DNA of 64,000 nucleotides from Nocardia africana NBRC 100379 (GTDB lineage Bacteria; Actinomycetota; Actinomycetes; Mycobacteriales; Mycobacteriaceae), in contig NZ_BDAV01000006.1 in NCBI RefSeq assembly GCF_001612635.1, positions 558,001-622,000 on the forward strand, written 5' to 3'. Shown here piece after piece: positions 40,673 to 49,154 of this stretch. Position 1 is the first letter of the stretch. The number at the start of each line of letters is the position of its first letter. The position numbers were made by a program, and so were the translations under genes. The notes beneath the pieces are model-generated. The model was not told the origin of the DNA, did no database searches, and saw only the letters and a program-made list of their open reading frames with translations.

Positions 40673-41563
40673 TCAGGCGCCGGCCATGATGCCGAGGACT
40701 CCGGCGCCGGCCAGCACGCCGATGTCATCGATCTCCGACGGGATCACCCGCAGCCCGGTGAGGAATCCGATGCGGGCGTGCGTCGCCACCGCCGCGTTCA
40801 GCGGTTTCCACAGTGCCGGACCGGCTTTGGACACCGTGCCACCCAGCACCACCAGGTCGAAGTCGAGCAGGGGGGCCACCGAGGCGATCGCCCGGCCCAG
40901 TGCAGTGCCGGCGCGATGCAACCCCTCGGTCACCACGGAATCCCCGCCCGCAGCCGCGGCGTTCAGTTCGGCCACGGTCGTGCCGCCGAAGCCCTGCGCA
41001 CGCGTCCAGCGAAGCAGCGACCGCCCGCCGGCCACGGCTTCGACACAGCCGCGACCTCCGCATTCACAGGGGTCGTCGAAGCCCGGCACGAGCACGTGAC
41101 CGAAATGCCCTGCGTTGCCGGTGCGCCCGACGACGGAGAACCCGCCGACCGATACGCCCGCGGTGATCCGGTCGGAGACCAGCACCGACAACGCGTCCAT
41201 GACTTCACCGGTGGCGCCGAAGTTCCGCTCCGCCAGCGACATACAGACCCCGTCGAGACCGATCTGTACATTGGCCGCCGGGAACAACGCGCGAACCGCC
41301 TCGGTCAGCGCGAAACCGGTCCGCCACTCGGGTATTTCGACGGGCGCCACCACACCGGCGGACATGTCGATCGGGCCGGGCGAGGCGATTCCGACGGCGG
41401 TGACGTCCTGACCCTCGGCTGCCTCGACGAGCAGGTCGCGGCATACTTCCCAGGTGCCGGCAGCCGGTATCGGAACGCGGCGGACGTCGTCTTCCTCGAC
41501 ATCGTCGGCCACCCGGCATGCCGCGAAGCCGTCCACACCGATCTGCAGAGCCAGAACCGTCAT
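40673..41563 (-). CDS. ROK family protein with degenerate nucleotide-binding start
   Basis: A 296-residue protein of the ROK family (sugar kinases and related repressors). The family zinc motif CECGGRGC is intact near residue 165, preceded by the conserved GHFGHV, and VVLGGTVSKAG is in place near the C-terminus. The N-terminal phosphate-binding loop, normally DIGGTK, reads QIGVDGFAACRV, so Gly-Gly-Thr is lost. That weakens the case for kinase activity; a sensor role is possible. There is no N-terminal HTH. It is followed by a hairpin and lies 45 nt downstream of the whiB-like gene, so the two may be cotranscribed. Confidence 0.82.
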   Translation of the reverse strand: MTVLALQIGVDGFAACRVADDVEEDDVRRVPIPAAGTWEVCRDLLVEAAEGQDVTAVGIASPGPIDMSAGVVAPVEIPEWRTGFALTEAVRALFPAANVQIGLDGVCMSLAERNFGATGEVMDALSVLVSDRITAGVSVGGFSVVGRTGNAGHFGHVLVPGFDDPCECGGRGCVEAVAGGRSLLRWTRAQGFGGTTVAELNAAAAGGDSVVTEGLHRAGTALGRAIASVAPLLDFDLVVLGGTVSKAGPALWKPLNAAVATHARIGFLTGLRVIPSEIDDIGVLAGAGVLGIMAGA

Positions 41564-41608
41564 TCAGTCACCCACCGCCACAATCGTTTCCATCCATCCG
41601 CGCGTTGG

Positions 41609-42073
41609 TCACGCGCCGATCCCGGTCGGCCGCAGCCGATGCCCGAGCACGATACGCCGCCGTGGAGTGGGCGGCGCGGGTTCGGCGCAGACCGGCCGCG
41701 TACCTGTGCGAATGATCCGCAGCGGACGTTTGTGGTCGATAGGGGCGGTGCGGTGGCGGTCGAGGTTCTCCACGATCTTGCCCGCGCTGTCGTAGGCGAC
41801 ACCGGCCCAGATCATGGCGCGGGGACCGTCACCGCGCGTGATGAGAGTCTGTGCGAGCTGGGAACATTCGGCCAGCAGCGGGCAGCCGGAACAGATTCGT
41901 ACTGCGGCGCGCCAGGATTCGAGGTTGCCCACGTCGAGATCCCAGTCGTCGGGGCCGTCCGCGCAGGGCGGGCGATGCGCGGCGCGCACCGGTGCCGAGG
42001 CCGCGGGAAGAGGTGAAAGCGCGGTCGCCACAGGGGATCCGAGGGGAAGCCGACGCGAGTGCAGAGTGCTCAT
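41609..42073 (-). CDS. WhiB family iron-sulphur regulator
   Basis: A WhiB-like protein of about 154 residues. The four cluster cysteines are present: Cys in HRPPCADGPDD, the CxxC of ICSGCPLLAEC, and the last Cys in that same stretch. The usual G-V/I-W-G-G turn reads WAGVAYDSAGK, an aromatic variant. The C-terminal tail is basic (RHRT, HKRPLRIIRTGTRP) and could bind DNA minor groove. ATG 42073 is chosen because GGAGACGG lies upstream; a longer start at 42166 would add 31 residues with two extra Cys. It is divergent from the MerR gene, and the gap carries several operator-like repeats. Confidence 0.85.
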   Translation of the reverse strand: MSTLHSRRLPLGSPVATALSPLPAASAPVRAAHRPPCADGPDDWDLDVGNLESWRAAVRICSGCPLLAECSQLAQTLITRGDGPRAMIWAGVAYDSAGKIVENLDRHRTAPIDHKRPLRIIRTGTRPVCAEPAPPTPRRRIVLGHRLRPTGIGA

Positions 42074-42242
42074 TTCCGTCTCCGGGGATGCCGAGGACAC
42101 ACGTGTGCAATCACCGTGTGGTTCGCAGACGTGGCCCATGGTCGGGCGGGCATCGGGGCTGCTCAACAGTCCCCGGCAACCAGCAGCGAACTGCTGTACT
42201 CGGCACGTTAACCCACGATTTGGCTGTCAGCAACCACTTCCG

Positions 42243-42330
42243 CCGCTATTTAACGGCACATTGACCAAGTCGTTGCACGGATGTATCGTCACTTAACGGG
42301 ACGTTTTTGTACGGTCCGTTTTTCTACGGG
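42243..42330. promoter_or_regulatory. Cluster of three NCCGT-N6-RCGG elements between whiB-like and merR-like genes (sites C, D, E)
   Basis: Site C (42243-42262, minus) reads AATGTGCCGTTAAATAGCGG, matching site B at 17 of 20 positions. Site D (42286-42305, minus) reads AACGTCCCGTTAAGTGACGA. Site E (42315-42330, plus) reads TCCGT TTTTCT ACGGG and is just before the MerR start. The spacing suits autoregulation and joint control of both divergent genes. Confidence 0.6.
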
Positions 42331-42360
42331 GTAAGTTGTGATTTCCTAAGAGGTATGGCT

Positions 42361-43062
42361 GTGCACTCGGAGTACACGATCGACGAGCTGGCGCGGGCAG
42401 CAGACACCACCGTGCGCAGTGTCCGCGTGTACCACGAACGAGGGCTGTTGCCGTCGCCGGAGGTCCGGGGGCGCATCGGCTACTACGGATCCGATCATCT
42501 GGAGCGGCTGCACACGATCAGCCGGCTGCTCAGCCGAGGTATGAAGCTCAACGGAATCCGTGAACTGCTCGAGGCATGGGATCGTGGCGACGGGCTCGCC
42601 GACGTCCTCGGGGTCAGTGACAGTCCGGGCGAGCGCGAACCCGTTGCCGCGCAGGAGAAACCGGCCGTCGACGACCCGCTCGCGGATCTGCCCGACTACG
42701 TCAAACAGGCGCTGGCCGGCAGTTCCGACCCCCTGGATGCCTATCGGGTCGCCAATCCGCGGTGCGGCGATCTCGCCGCGCGCCTCATCGACAGCGGGGT
42801 GCCCGACACCACCGCCTTCCAGCTCGTGGAGCGGCTGCGCGCGGACTGCAATCAGATCGCCGATCGCTACGCCACCGAATTGTTCTACTGCCTGGCCGGG
42901 CAGGCCTACGAGCGCTCGCAGCGCGACAGCAAGGACCGCGCGCGGCTGGAGACCGAGGTGGCCATCGCCCGCCTGATCGTCACCCGCGCCGCCTCCGAGC
43001 TCATCGACCAGGCCTTCGCCCGGCACGCCGAACTGCCGGCTCCCAACGAGCCTGCCCGATAA
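42361..43062 (+). CDS. MerR family transcriptional regulator
   Basis: A protein of about 233 residues. The N-terminal MerR winged helix is clear: YTIDELARAADTTVRSVRVY, HERGLLPSPEVRGRIGYY, then the helix SDHLERLHTISRLLSRGMKL. The C-terminal ~120 residues are helical with Cys in NPRCGD, DCNQ and FYCLAG but no standard ligand or metal motif, so the inducer is unknown. ATG 42355 would leave one base between AAGAGG and the start; GTG 42361 gives seven and is preferred. The upstream region holds three operator-like palindromes of a type also found before eccA and the PAS-like gene. Confidence 0.88.
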   Translation: MHSEYTIDELARAADTTVRSVRVYHERGLLPSPEVRGRIGYYGSDHLERLHTISRLLSRGMKLNGIRELLEAWDRGDGLADVLGVSDSPGEREPVAAQEKPAVDDPLADLPDYVKQALAGSSDPLDAYRVANPRCGDLAARLIDSGVPDTTAFQLVERLRADCNQIADRYATELFYCLAGQAYERSQRDSKDRARLETEVAIARLIVTRAASELIDQAFARHAELPAPNEPAR

Positions 43063-43111
43063 GTCCGGTTGTTCGACGTGTCCGGCGCACCGTGCCGGTA
43101 CGCTCGGGTGA

Positions 43112-44617
43112 ATGCGCAGGCCTCTCGTCCCGCGGCGGGTTCGCGGAATCAACACGCTGGATCGGCGGCTGGTCGACCGGAGCGCGCGGTTGCGGCCGAG
43201 TACCGCCGACACCGTGCTGCGTTCGCTGAGCCACGCCGCCAACGCCAACCGGCTGTGGATCGCGGCGGGTGTGGGCGCGATCGCTGTCGGGACCACGGCT
43301 CAGCGCCGGGCCGGGGCGCGCGGACTCGTCGCCGTCGGCATCGCGAGCGGGCTGGCCAACGGTGTCGGCAAGCCGCTGTTCCCGCGGCGCAGGCCACCCG
43401 CCGAGGCGGTGCCGCAGATGCGGCGCCTGATCTCACCGCCCATCTCCTCGTCGTTTCCCTCCGGCCACGCCGCCTCGGCGGCGGCGTTCGTCACCGGAGT
43501 GGCGCTGGAGTCACCGGCGCTGGCGGTCGCGGTGGCGCCGGTGGCGGCGGCGGTCGCGTATTCGCGGGTCCACGTGGGCGTGCACTGGCCCACCGACGTG
43601 CTCGCCGGCGCGGCACTCGGCGCCGCCGTCGCGGTCGGCACCAGGCGGTGGTGGGCGGTCCGTCGCGACGAACCCGCGACGGTCGGGCCGGCACAGCGGG
43701 TCGAACCCCTGATCGGCGGCGACGGCCTGCTGTTGGTCGCCAATCCGAACTCCGGTAGCGGCGACGGCGGCGGGCTGCTGGCCGATCTGATCCGGAAGCT
43801 GCCGGCCGCGACGCTGCTCGAACTCGGCGACGACACCGACTTGGATGCCGAGATCGACCCCCTGGTGCGATCCGGATCGATCCGCGCGCTCGGCGTCCTG
43901 GGCGGGGACGGCACGGTCTCCGCGGTCGCGGAAGCGGCCGTGCGGCACGGGCTTCCGCTGGCCGTCTTCCCGGGCGGCACCCTGAACCACTTCGCCCGGG
44001 ACATGGGGATCGAGGATATCGCCGCCACCCTCACCGCGCTGTCCTCCGGGCAGCTGGCGCTGGCCGACACCGCGCGGGTGCGCCTGGACGACGGCAGCGA
44101 ACGCACCCTGGTGAACACCGCGAGCCTCGGCGGTTATCCGGATTTCGTCCGATTGCGCGAACGCTGGGAACATCGCATCGGCAAATGGCCGGCCGCCGCG
44201 GTGGCGATGGTGTGCGTGCTCGTGCGCGCCCAGCCGCTGCGCACCACCATCGACGGCGTTCCCGCGTCGGTGTGGATGTTGTTCGTGGGCAACGGAATCT
44301 ACCGTCCCGGCGATCAGGTGCCCACTGCCCGAACCGATCTGCACGGCGCCGGTCTGGATATCAGGTACCTGCGCGCGGACCGGCGGTTCTCGCGGTTGCG
44401 CCTGATCTGGGCGTCGCTCACCGGCACCCTCGGCGATTCGCCCACCTACGTCCACCGGCATGCGGACAAGTTGCGGGTACGCGTGGACGGGCCGCCGATC
44501 TCGCTGGCCACCGACGGCGAAGTCGACGCGCGCGGAACGGCTTTCGAGTTCATCGGCGATCCTTCGACACTGCCGGTGTTCCGGGTTGCCGACCGCGATG
44601 CGGGGCCCCGCCGCTAA
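43112..44617 (+). CDS. PAP2 phosphatase and diacylglycerol/sphingosine kinase fusion
   Basis: A 501-residue two-domain protein. Residues about 60-190 are a PAP2 (PA-phosphatase) domain with membrane helices and the motifs KPLFPRRRPP, SFPSGHAAS and SRVHVGVHWPTDV. Residues about 210-495 are a DAGK-type lipid kinase domain with LLLVANPNSGSG, VLGGDGTVSAV and VFPGGTLNHFARD. Such fusions are common in actinobacteria and act on membrane lipid phosphates. It starts 49 nt after the MerR gene on the same strand, so it may be cotranscribed with it, but no link to the regulator is evident. Confidence 0.9.
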   Translation: MRRPLVPRRVRGINTLDRRLVDRSARLRPSTADTVLRSLSHAANANRLWIAAGVGAIAVGTTAQRRAGARGLVAVGIASGLANGVGKPLFPRRRPPAEAVPQMRRLISPPISSSFPSGHAASAAAFVTGVALESPALAVAVAPVAAAVAYSRVHVGVHWPTDVLAGAALGAAVAVGTRRWWAVRRDEPATVGPAQRVEPLIGGDGLLLVANPNSGSGDGGGLLADLIRKLPAATLLELGDDTDLDAEIDPLVRSGSIRALGVLGGDGTVSAVAEAAVRHGLPLAVFPGGTLNHFARDMGIEDIAATLTALSSGQLALADTARVRLDDGSERTLVNTASLGGYPDFVRLRERWEHRIGKWPAAAVAMVCVLVRAQPLRTTIDGVPASVWMLFVGNGIYRPGDQVPTARTDLHGAGLDIRYLRADRRFSRLRLIWASLTGTLGDSPTYVHRHADKLRVRVDGPPISLATDGEVDARGTAFEFIGDPSTLPVFRVADRDAGPRR

Positions 44618-44700
44618 CCCGCACCGGAGACTGCGCCGAGAAGAAGTACACACCTCATGGTATGAAATCCCTAGTTTTCACATGATGGAGGTGTCGGATC

Positions 44701-45126
44701 GTGACGCAGGCCAACCCCATGACGGTCGAATCGGCCGAGGCCGCTCTGGCCCGGCTGACCGCCCACGATCGCGGCGTGCTCACCGATCTGGTGTGCCGGG
44801 TCGACAAAGCGGCCTCCGGCACCGCTGCGGCCTGGTCGCGGAAGGCGTCGCTCGTCGACGAGGTGGTGCGCTTCCTGGTCGATCGGCATCTGCTGCTGAC
44901 CCATTTCAATTGGGGCGCTTGGGAAGAAGGCCAGCAGGCGATCCAGCGCCGTGACCGCGCGGCGCTGGCGACCTGCACCGCGCAGCAGTGCCTGCAGTAC
45001 CTCACCCTGCTGGTCCGCGCGGACCGCTTCACCGAGGGCACACTGGCCTCGGCCTTCGAGTCGGGGCTGATGCAGGCGCTCCTGCACCGCCTGCATCAGC
45101 ACACCTACCCGCACGCGGGACGTTAA
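44701..45126 (+). CDS. DUF6508-like small protein
   Basis: A 141-residue protein. The pattern LVDEVVRFLVDRHLLLTHFN, WGAWEEGQQ, then LTLLVRADRFTEGTLASAFE and SGLMQALLHRLHQ matches what I recall of DUF6508, of unknown function. It is all-helical and has no signal. The start is GTG 44701 with GGAGG 9 nt upstream. It converges with the SDR gene and the two stops overlap by 4 nt. Confidence 0.72.
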   Translation: MTQANPMTVESAEAALARLTAHDRGVLTDLVCRVDKAASGTAAAWSRKASLVDEVVRFLVDRHLLLTHFNWGAWEEGQQAIQRRDRAALATCTAQQCLQYLTLLVRADRFTEGTLASAFESGLMQALLHRLHQHTYPHAGR

Positions 45127-45926
45127 CCCTCGGCCAGTGCCCGCACCCGGGCGAGGACGTCGGGATAGCGCTTCAGATGTGCGCCGCCGTTGAGATCGAT
45201 GGCCGCACCCGTCATCCAGGCCGCCCGGTCGGAGGCCAGGAATGCCGCCATCTCGGCGATCTCCTCGGGTCGACCGCTGCGCCCGAGCGGGGTGTTCTCG
45301 AGGTATTCCTCGGTCAGCCCCGGCACGTAGGCGATACCGGCGACCAGCGGCGTGTCGACCAGGCCCGGACTGATCGCGTTCACCCGGATCCCGCGCTCGG
45401 CCAGCTCCAGCGCCGCGACCTCCACCAGCATCAGCACACCCGCCTTGGCCGAACAGTAACCGGCCATTCCGGTACCGGGCTGGCGGCCGTTGAGGGAGGC
45501 GATGCAGGTGACGGATCCGCCGTCGGCGAGGTGGCGGCCCGCGTATTTGATCGCCAGGAACGATCCGGTGAGGCAGACGTCGACGGTCGTTTTCCAGTGT
45601 GCCAGTTCGAGTTCGGTGATCGGGCCGGGTAGCGACAGGCCCGCGCAGTTCACCACCGCGTGCAGGTCGCCGCTCGCGTCGAAGCCGGCCGCCACCGAGG
45701 CCTCGTCGGTGACGTCGAGCGCCACCGCGCTCGCCGCATCGCCGATCTCCGCCGCCACCGTGCGCGCGGCCTCGAGATTCACATCGGCGACCACGACGCG
45801 AAAACCGTCGCGCGCCAGTGCATGTCCGGTGGCGCGGCCGATACCCGAACCACCGCCGATCACCATCGCGCCCCGGGGCTTCGGCGCCGCCTCGGGCGCG
45901 TTCGCCGCTCCACCGATTGCGCTCAT
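45123..45926 (-). CDS. SDR family oxidoreductase
   Basis: A 267-residue classical short-chain dehydrogenase. Coenzyme loop GGGSGIGRATG, an acidic residue after strand two (VVVADVNLE, favouring NAD(H)), NCAG in strand four, catalytic Ser in CIASLNG, and YCSAK (Tyr and Lys). The tail NAISPGLVDTPL is typical. It is the third gene of the FMO-hydrolase-SDR operon (overlap ATGA with the hydrolase). The likely task is oxidation of a secondary alcohol or reduction of a ketone handled by the FMO. Confidence 0.9.
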   Translation of the reverse strand: MSAIGGAANAPEAAPKPRGAMVIGGGSGIGRATGHALARDGFRVVVADVNLEAARTVAAEIGDAASAVALDVTDEASVAAGFDASGDLHAVVNCAGLSLPGPITELELAHWKTTVDVCLTGSFLAIKYAGRHLADGGSVTCIASLNGRQPGTGMAGYCSAKAGVLMLVEVAALELAERGIRVNAISPGLVDTPLVAGIAYVPGLTEEYLENTPLGRSGRPEEIAEMAAFLASDRAAWMTGAAIDLNGGAHLKRYPDVLARVRALAEG

Positions 45927-46864
45927 CGCTGCGCTCCCGGGGTGGCCGCGTGCTCGGCGGCGAGATGACGGGTCAGGAAGTGCACCTGATGGCCGACGGC
46001 GGGCTCGAACCAGTCGTTACCGGCGAAGATGTCGAAGTGGTCGCACGGATAGTGACGCACCTCGGCACGGGCGGCGAATGCGGCCTTGGCCGCGGCGTGG
46101 GCGGGCGCGGCGCGGTCGAAGTCGGCGATCTGCATCAGCACCGGCGCGGTGATGCGCGCGGCCCGCCGGTCGGCGCGATAGTTGCCCAGTTCCAGCCCGA
46201 TCGCCGCGTCGACCTCGTTGCGCCAGGTCGGTCCCGCGAGTGCGGTATAGCTCTCGTAGTAGCCGTCGGCGGTCAGGGCGGCATGGTCGCCGGGCCTGCC
46301 GACCAGCGGCATCATCACCCGATTACCGCCGAATCGCCCGGCCAGGGCGCTGCGCACACTCGACACCGTGGATTTCGCGATCGCCGCGGCACCGACCTGC
46401 GCGAAAGCGACTCGGCCCGCGGCCAATCCGTTCACCAGCGGCACGAGGGCGACGACCGCGCAGATGTCGGTCCGGTCCGCGGCGACGGTGAGGGCGTGGC
46501 CGCCGGACAGCGAAATACCCCATACCACCAGGCGATTCGGATCCACTCCGGGTTGCCGTGCGGCCGCGGACAGCGCGGCGCGGTAGTCCTCGGCCTGCGC
46601 CGCCATCGAGACCCGCTGCCGGGGTTCGCCGGCGGAGGCGCCGAAACCCCGGTAGTCGAAGGCGAAGACGGCCAGTCCGGCCGCGGCGAGGCGCTGTGCG
46701 AACGGTTCCAGTCCGGAATCCTTCGTCCCGCCGAATCCGTGCGCCATCACCACGACCGGGCGGCCGTCGGGACCGTCGAACGGGCCGTCCGGCGCACCCT
46801 CGAAAAACCATGCGTCACAGGTCGTTCCGGCCGAGGTGAAGTCGACCTGCCGATACGTCGTCAC
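45923..46864 (-). CDS. Alpha/beta hydrolase
   Basis: A 313-residue alpha/beta hydrolase of the dienelactone-hydrolase/YcjY-like kind. VVVMAHGFGGTKDSG is the oxyanion loop, the nucleophile elbow reads WGISLSGGHAL, and the catalytic His is in YPCDHFDIF. The start is GTG at 46864, overlapping the FMO stop (GTGA); a longer in-frame reading to 47509 is only a shadow of the FMO gene. With the FMO and SDR it could cleave an ester or lactone made by oxygen insertion. Substrate unknown. Confidence 0.87.
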   Translation of the reverse strand: MTTYRQVDFTSAGTTCDAWFFEGAPDGPFDGPDGRPVVVMAHGFGGTKDSGLEPFAQRLAAAGLAVFAFDYRGFGASAGEPRQRVSMAAQAEDYRAALSAAARQPGVDPNRLVVWGISLSGGHALTVAADRTDICAVVALVPLVNGLAAGRVAFAQVGAAAIAKSTVSSVRSALAGRFGGNRVMMPLVGRPGDHAALTADGYYESYTALAGPTWRNEVDAAIGLELGNYRADRRAARITAPVLMQIADFDRAAPAHAAAKAAFAARAEVRHYPCDHFDIFAGNDWFEPAVGHQVHFLTRHLAAEHAATPGAQR

Positions 46865-48237
46865 TGCGTCACTCCCACCGGTCGATCCGTCTCCGCCACT
46901 CGAGCCCACGGTGGCGGCCCCGACAGCCGCGCCCGCTCGGCGCCGGCCGGGATCTCGCGCACCCGCATATCGTGTTCGTAGAGGAAGTAGTCCACCTGCT
47001 GGGTGTGCCGGGCACTGGGCACCATATGGCCGGTGTAGTACTGCTGTTCGGCGACGATCACCCGCCGCATCTCGTCCGCGGACGGCAGTCGGTAGCGGCC
47101 CACCGCGTATGCCCCGATCAAGCGCGCCTGACATTCGACGAAGGGGAACAGGGTCGGGGTGGACTGGGCGAATCCGGCGAAGGCCAGATCCTCGATACCG
47201 GGCAGGAACATCCGCTTGTAGAGATCGATCTTGTTGTCCGGAGCGCTGATGAAATCCGGGTCGAAGAACGGGAAGGTGATGTTGTAGCCGGTGGCGTAGA
47301 TGATGACGTCGAAATCGTCGGCGGTGCCGTCGGCGAAATGCACAGTGGCGCCGTCGAATCGGTCGATATTCGGTTTCGGGATCACATCGCCGGAACCCAG
47401 TCGCAACGGTAGTTCCACCGATTGGGTCGGATGCGCCTCGAAGAATTTGTGGTTCGGTGTGGGCAGACCGTAGTTCTCCGGACGTCCCGCGGTCAGCGGC
47501 TGCCCCCACTGGGCGATTTTGCGCTGCCAGGAGAACGGGATGTACGGGCTGGTGCGGTAGTACTTGTCGGCCGGCTTACCGGCGATGTACTTCGGCACGA
47601 TCCAGGCGCCGGAGCGCGTGGACAGCGTCAGCTTGTTGCCCAGCGCCTTCGACGACAGCTCGACCGCGATATCGGCGGCGCTGTTCCCCAGCCCGACCAC
47701 CAGAATGCGCTGATCGGAGAAATCCATCGGGGTGCGCGGGTCGATGTAGTGGTGGGCGTGCATGGTGCGGCCGGTGAATTCGCCCGGGAATGCCGGATAG
47801 CGCGGATCCCAGTGGTGCCCGTTGGCGACGACCAGGAAATCGAAGTGGCGCACCTCGTTTCGCTGCGTGCGCAGCTCCCAGCCGCCGCCCGGCAGACGCC
47901 GCGCGTGTTCGACACCGTTGCCGAATTCGATGGCACGGTAGAGGTCGAAGGCGGCGCAGTAATCGTCGAGATACTGCTTGATCTGGGTGTGGTGCGGGAA
48001 GTCCGGGAATTCCTCCGGCATCGGGAAGTCGCGGAACGACAGCTGATGTTTGGAGGTGTCGATGTGCAGGGAGCGATAGGCGCTGCTGTGCCCGTTCGGA
48101 TTGCCGAAGGCCCAGTTGCCGCCGACCCGATCCGAGGATTCGAAACACACATACGGCACCCCGTAGTCGCCGAGCATCTTGCCGGCGGTCAGACCGCTGA
48201 TCCCGGCGCCGATGACCGCGGTACGCGGTTGATACAT
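46861..48237 (-). CDS. Flavin-containing monooxygenase (class B)
   Basis: A protein of about 458 residues. FAD-binding VIGAGISGLTAG at the N-terminus, NAD(P)H-binding GLGNSAADIAVEL near 190, and the fingerprint FTGRTMHAHHY, which fits FxGxxxHxxxY of FMOs and some Baeyer-Villiger-type enzymes. ATG 48237 has AAAGGAG at the right distance; the longer reading to 48279 would start within the operator. First gene of the operon, divergent from a TetR gene across a tandem palindrome. Probably oxidises a ketone, sulphide or amine. Confidence 0.9.
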   Translation of the reverse strand: MYQPRTAVIGAGISGLTAGKMLGDYGVPYVCFESSDRVGGNWAFGNPNGHSSAYRSLHIDTSKHQLSFRDFPMPEEFPDFPHHTQIKQYLDDYCAAFDLYRAIEFGNGVEHARRLPGGGWELRTQRNEVRHFDFLVVANGHHWDPRYPAFPGEFTGRTMHAHHYIDPRTPMDFSDQRILVVGLGNSAADIAVELSSKALGNKLTLSTRSGAWIVPKYIAGKPADKYYRTSPYIPFSWQRKIAQWGQPLTAGRPENYGLPTPNHKFFEAHPTQSVELPLRLGSGDVIPKPNIDRFDGATVHFADGTADDFDVIIYATGYNITFPFFDPDFISAPDNKIDLYKRMFLPGIEDLAFAGFAQSTPTLFPFVECQARLIGAYAVGRYRLPSADEMRRVIVAEQQYYTGHMVPSARHTQQVDYFLYEHDMRVREIPAGAERARLSGPPPWARVAETDRPVGVTQ

Positions 48238-48268
48238 CACCACTCCTTTCACACCAACCGGTGAGCAG

Positions 48269-48324
48269 AGTAGACACATTGTCGATAGTGTCTACTAGTA
48301 GACACATTCTCAGATCTGTCCACA
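48269..48324. promoter_or_regulatory. Tandem palindromic operator between the FMO operon and its TetR gene
   Basis: AGTAGACAC-N10-GTGTCTACT at 48269-48296 has perfect 9-bp arms. A second 28-bp copy follows directly at 48297-48324 with an intact left arm AGTAGACAC and a degenerate right arm (CTGTCCACA). This is a typical TetR-family operator position, covering the FMO promoter. Confidence 0.72.
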
Positions 48325-48393
48325 CATTGCTAGGGTTTTCCCGAAACCGATCGACGACGAATCGGTGCGGGTGCACGGCGAAAGGGGCGGCGG

Positions 48394-49023
48394 ATGAGCG
48401 AGACGACGACCACGACGGTGGTCGACCGGCTCTTGGAAGCGACACAGAAATTGTTGGCGACCAAGGGGATTCGCGCCACCACCATGATGGAGGTGGCCGA
48501 GGAGGCGGGGGTCTCGCGCGCCTGGCTGTACCGGCATTTCCCGGACAAGCCCGCACTGATCGGCGCCGCGATCGTGCGACTCACCGACACCTGGTGGAAC
48601 GATGCCCGCGCCGAACTCGACCGCATCGACACCTTCGCCGAACAACTCACCATCGGCGTGCGCATCGGCCGCGGCGCCTATGACGATCCGGGTGCGCTGC
48701 TGATGCGCCTGCGCTCCTCCGAACCCGAGGAGTTCGCGGCCTGCGCCGGCGCCGGCGTCACCGCCCTCGTTCCCGCTCTCGCGGCGTTCTGGCGCCCGTA
48801 CGTCGACCGCGCCGCCGAACGCGGCGAAGTGCACCCCGGCCACGACCTGGCCGAGGTCGCCGAGTGGGTGGCCCGGATCCTCATCAGCCTCGGCACCGTT
48901 CCCGGCGACACCATCGACCCCGACGATCCCACCGCGGTCTCCCATCACCTGCGCACCTACCTGCTGCCGGCCCTGCGTCACGCGCCCGCCGGCACGTCCG
49001 AGCGGAGCCGCCGTTCCACCTGA
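48394..49023 (+). CDS. TetR family regulator of the FMO operon
   Basis: A 209-residue TetR-type repressor. The N-terminal HTH is at about residues 25-60 (TKGIRATTMMEVAEEAGVS, then RAWLYRHFPDKPALIGAA). The C-terminal ligand domain is all-helical. It is divergent from the FMO gene, with a tandem operator in the gap, so autoregulation and repression of the FMO-hydrolase-SDR operon are likely. The effector is probably the substrate of that pathway. Confidence 0.9.
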   Translation: MSETTTTTVVDRLLEATQKLLATKGIRATTMMEVAEEAGVSRAWLYRHFPDKPALIGAAIVRLTDTWWNDARAELDRIDTFAEQLTIGVRIGRGAYDDPGALLMRLRSSEPEEFAACAGAGVTALVPALAAFWRPYVDRAAERGEVHPGHDLAEVAEWVARILISLGTVPGDTIDPDDPTAVSHHLRTYLLPALRHAPAGTSERSRRST

Positions 49024-49077
49024 TCACGGATCACGCCGCGCCCCCTTCACGGCACGCGGCTGGTACACCGAATGGAA

Positions 49078-49097
49078 AATGGAAATCGTTTCCGTTA
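49078..49097. promoter_or_regulatory. Zur/Fur-like box upstream of a secreted protein gene
   Basis: AATGGAAATCGTTTCCGTTA, an imperfect palindrome around GGAAA-TCG-TTTCC. Actinobacterial Zur sites have a similar GAAATCGTTTTC-type core. It lies 58-77 nt before the ATG at 49155. Confidence 0.5.
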
Positions 49098-49154
49098 ATG
49101 TCTGATGCCGCTCCCTCGAGCGCTGCGCAGAACACAGAACGGAACAGAGATCAG

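Noticed and set aside
46865..47509. N-terminal extension of the alpha/beta hydrolase frame
   Set aside because: The extra residues are an antiframe of the FMO gene; the hydrolase proper begins at GTG 46864, coupled to the FMO stop.
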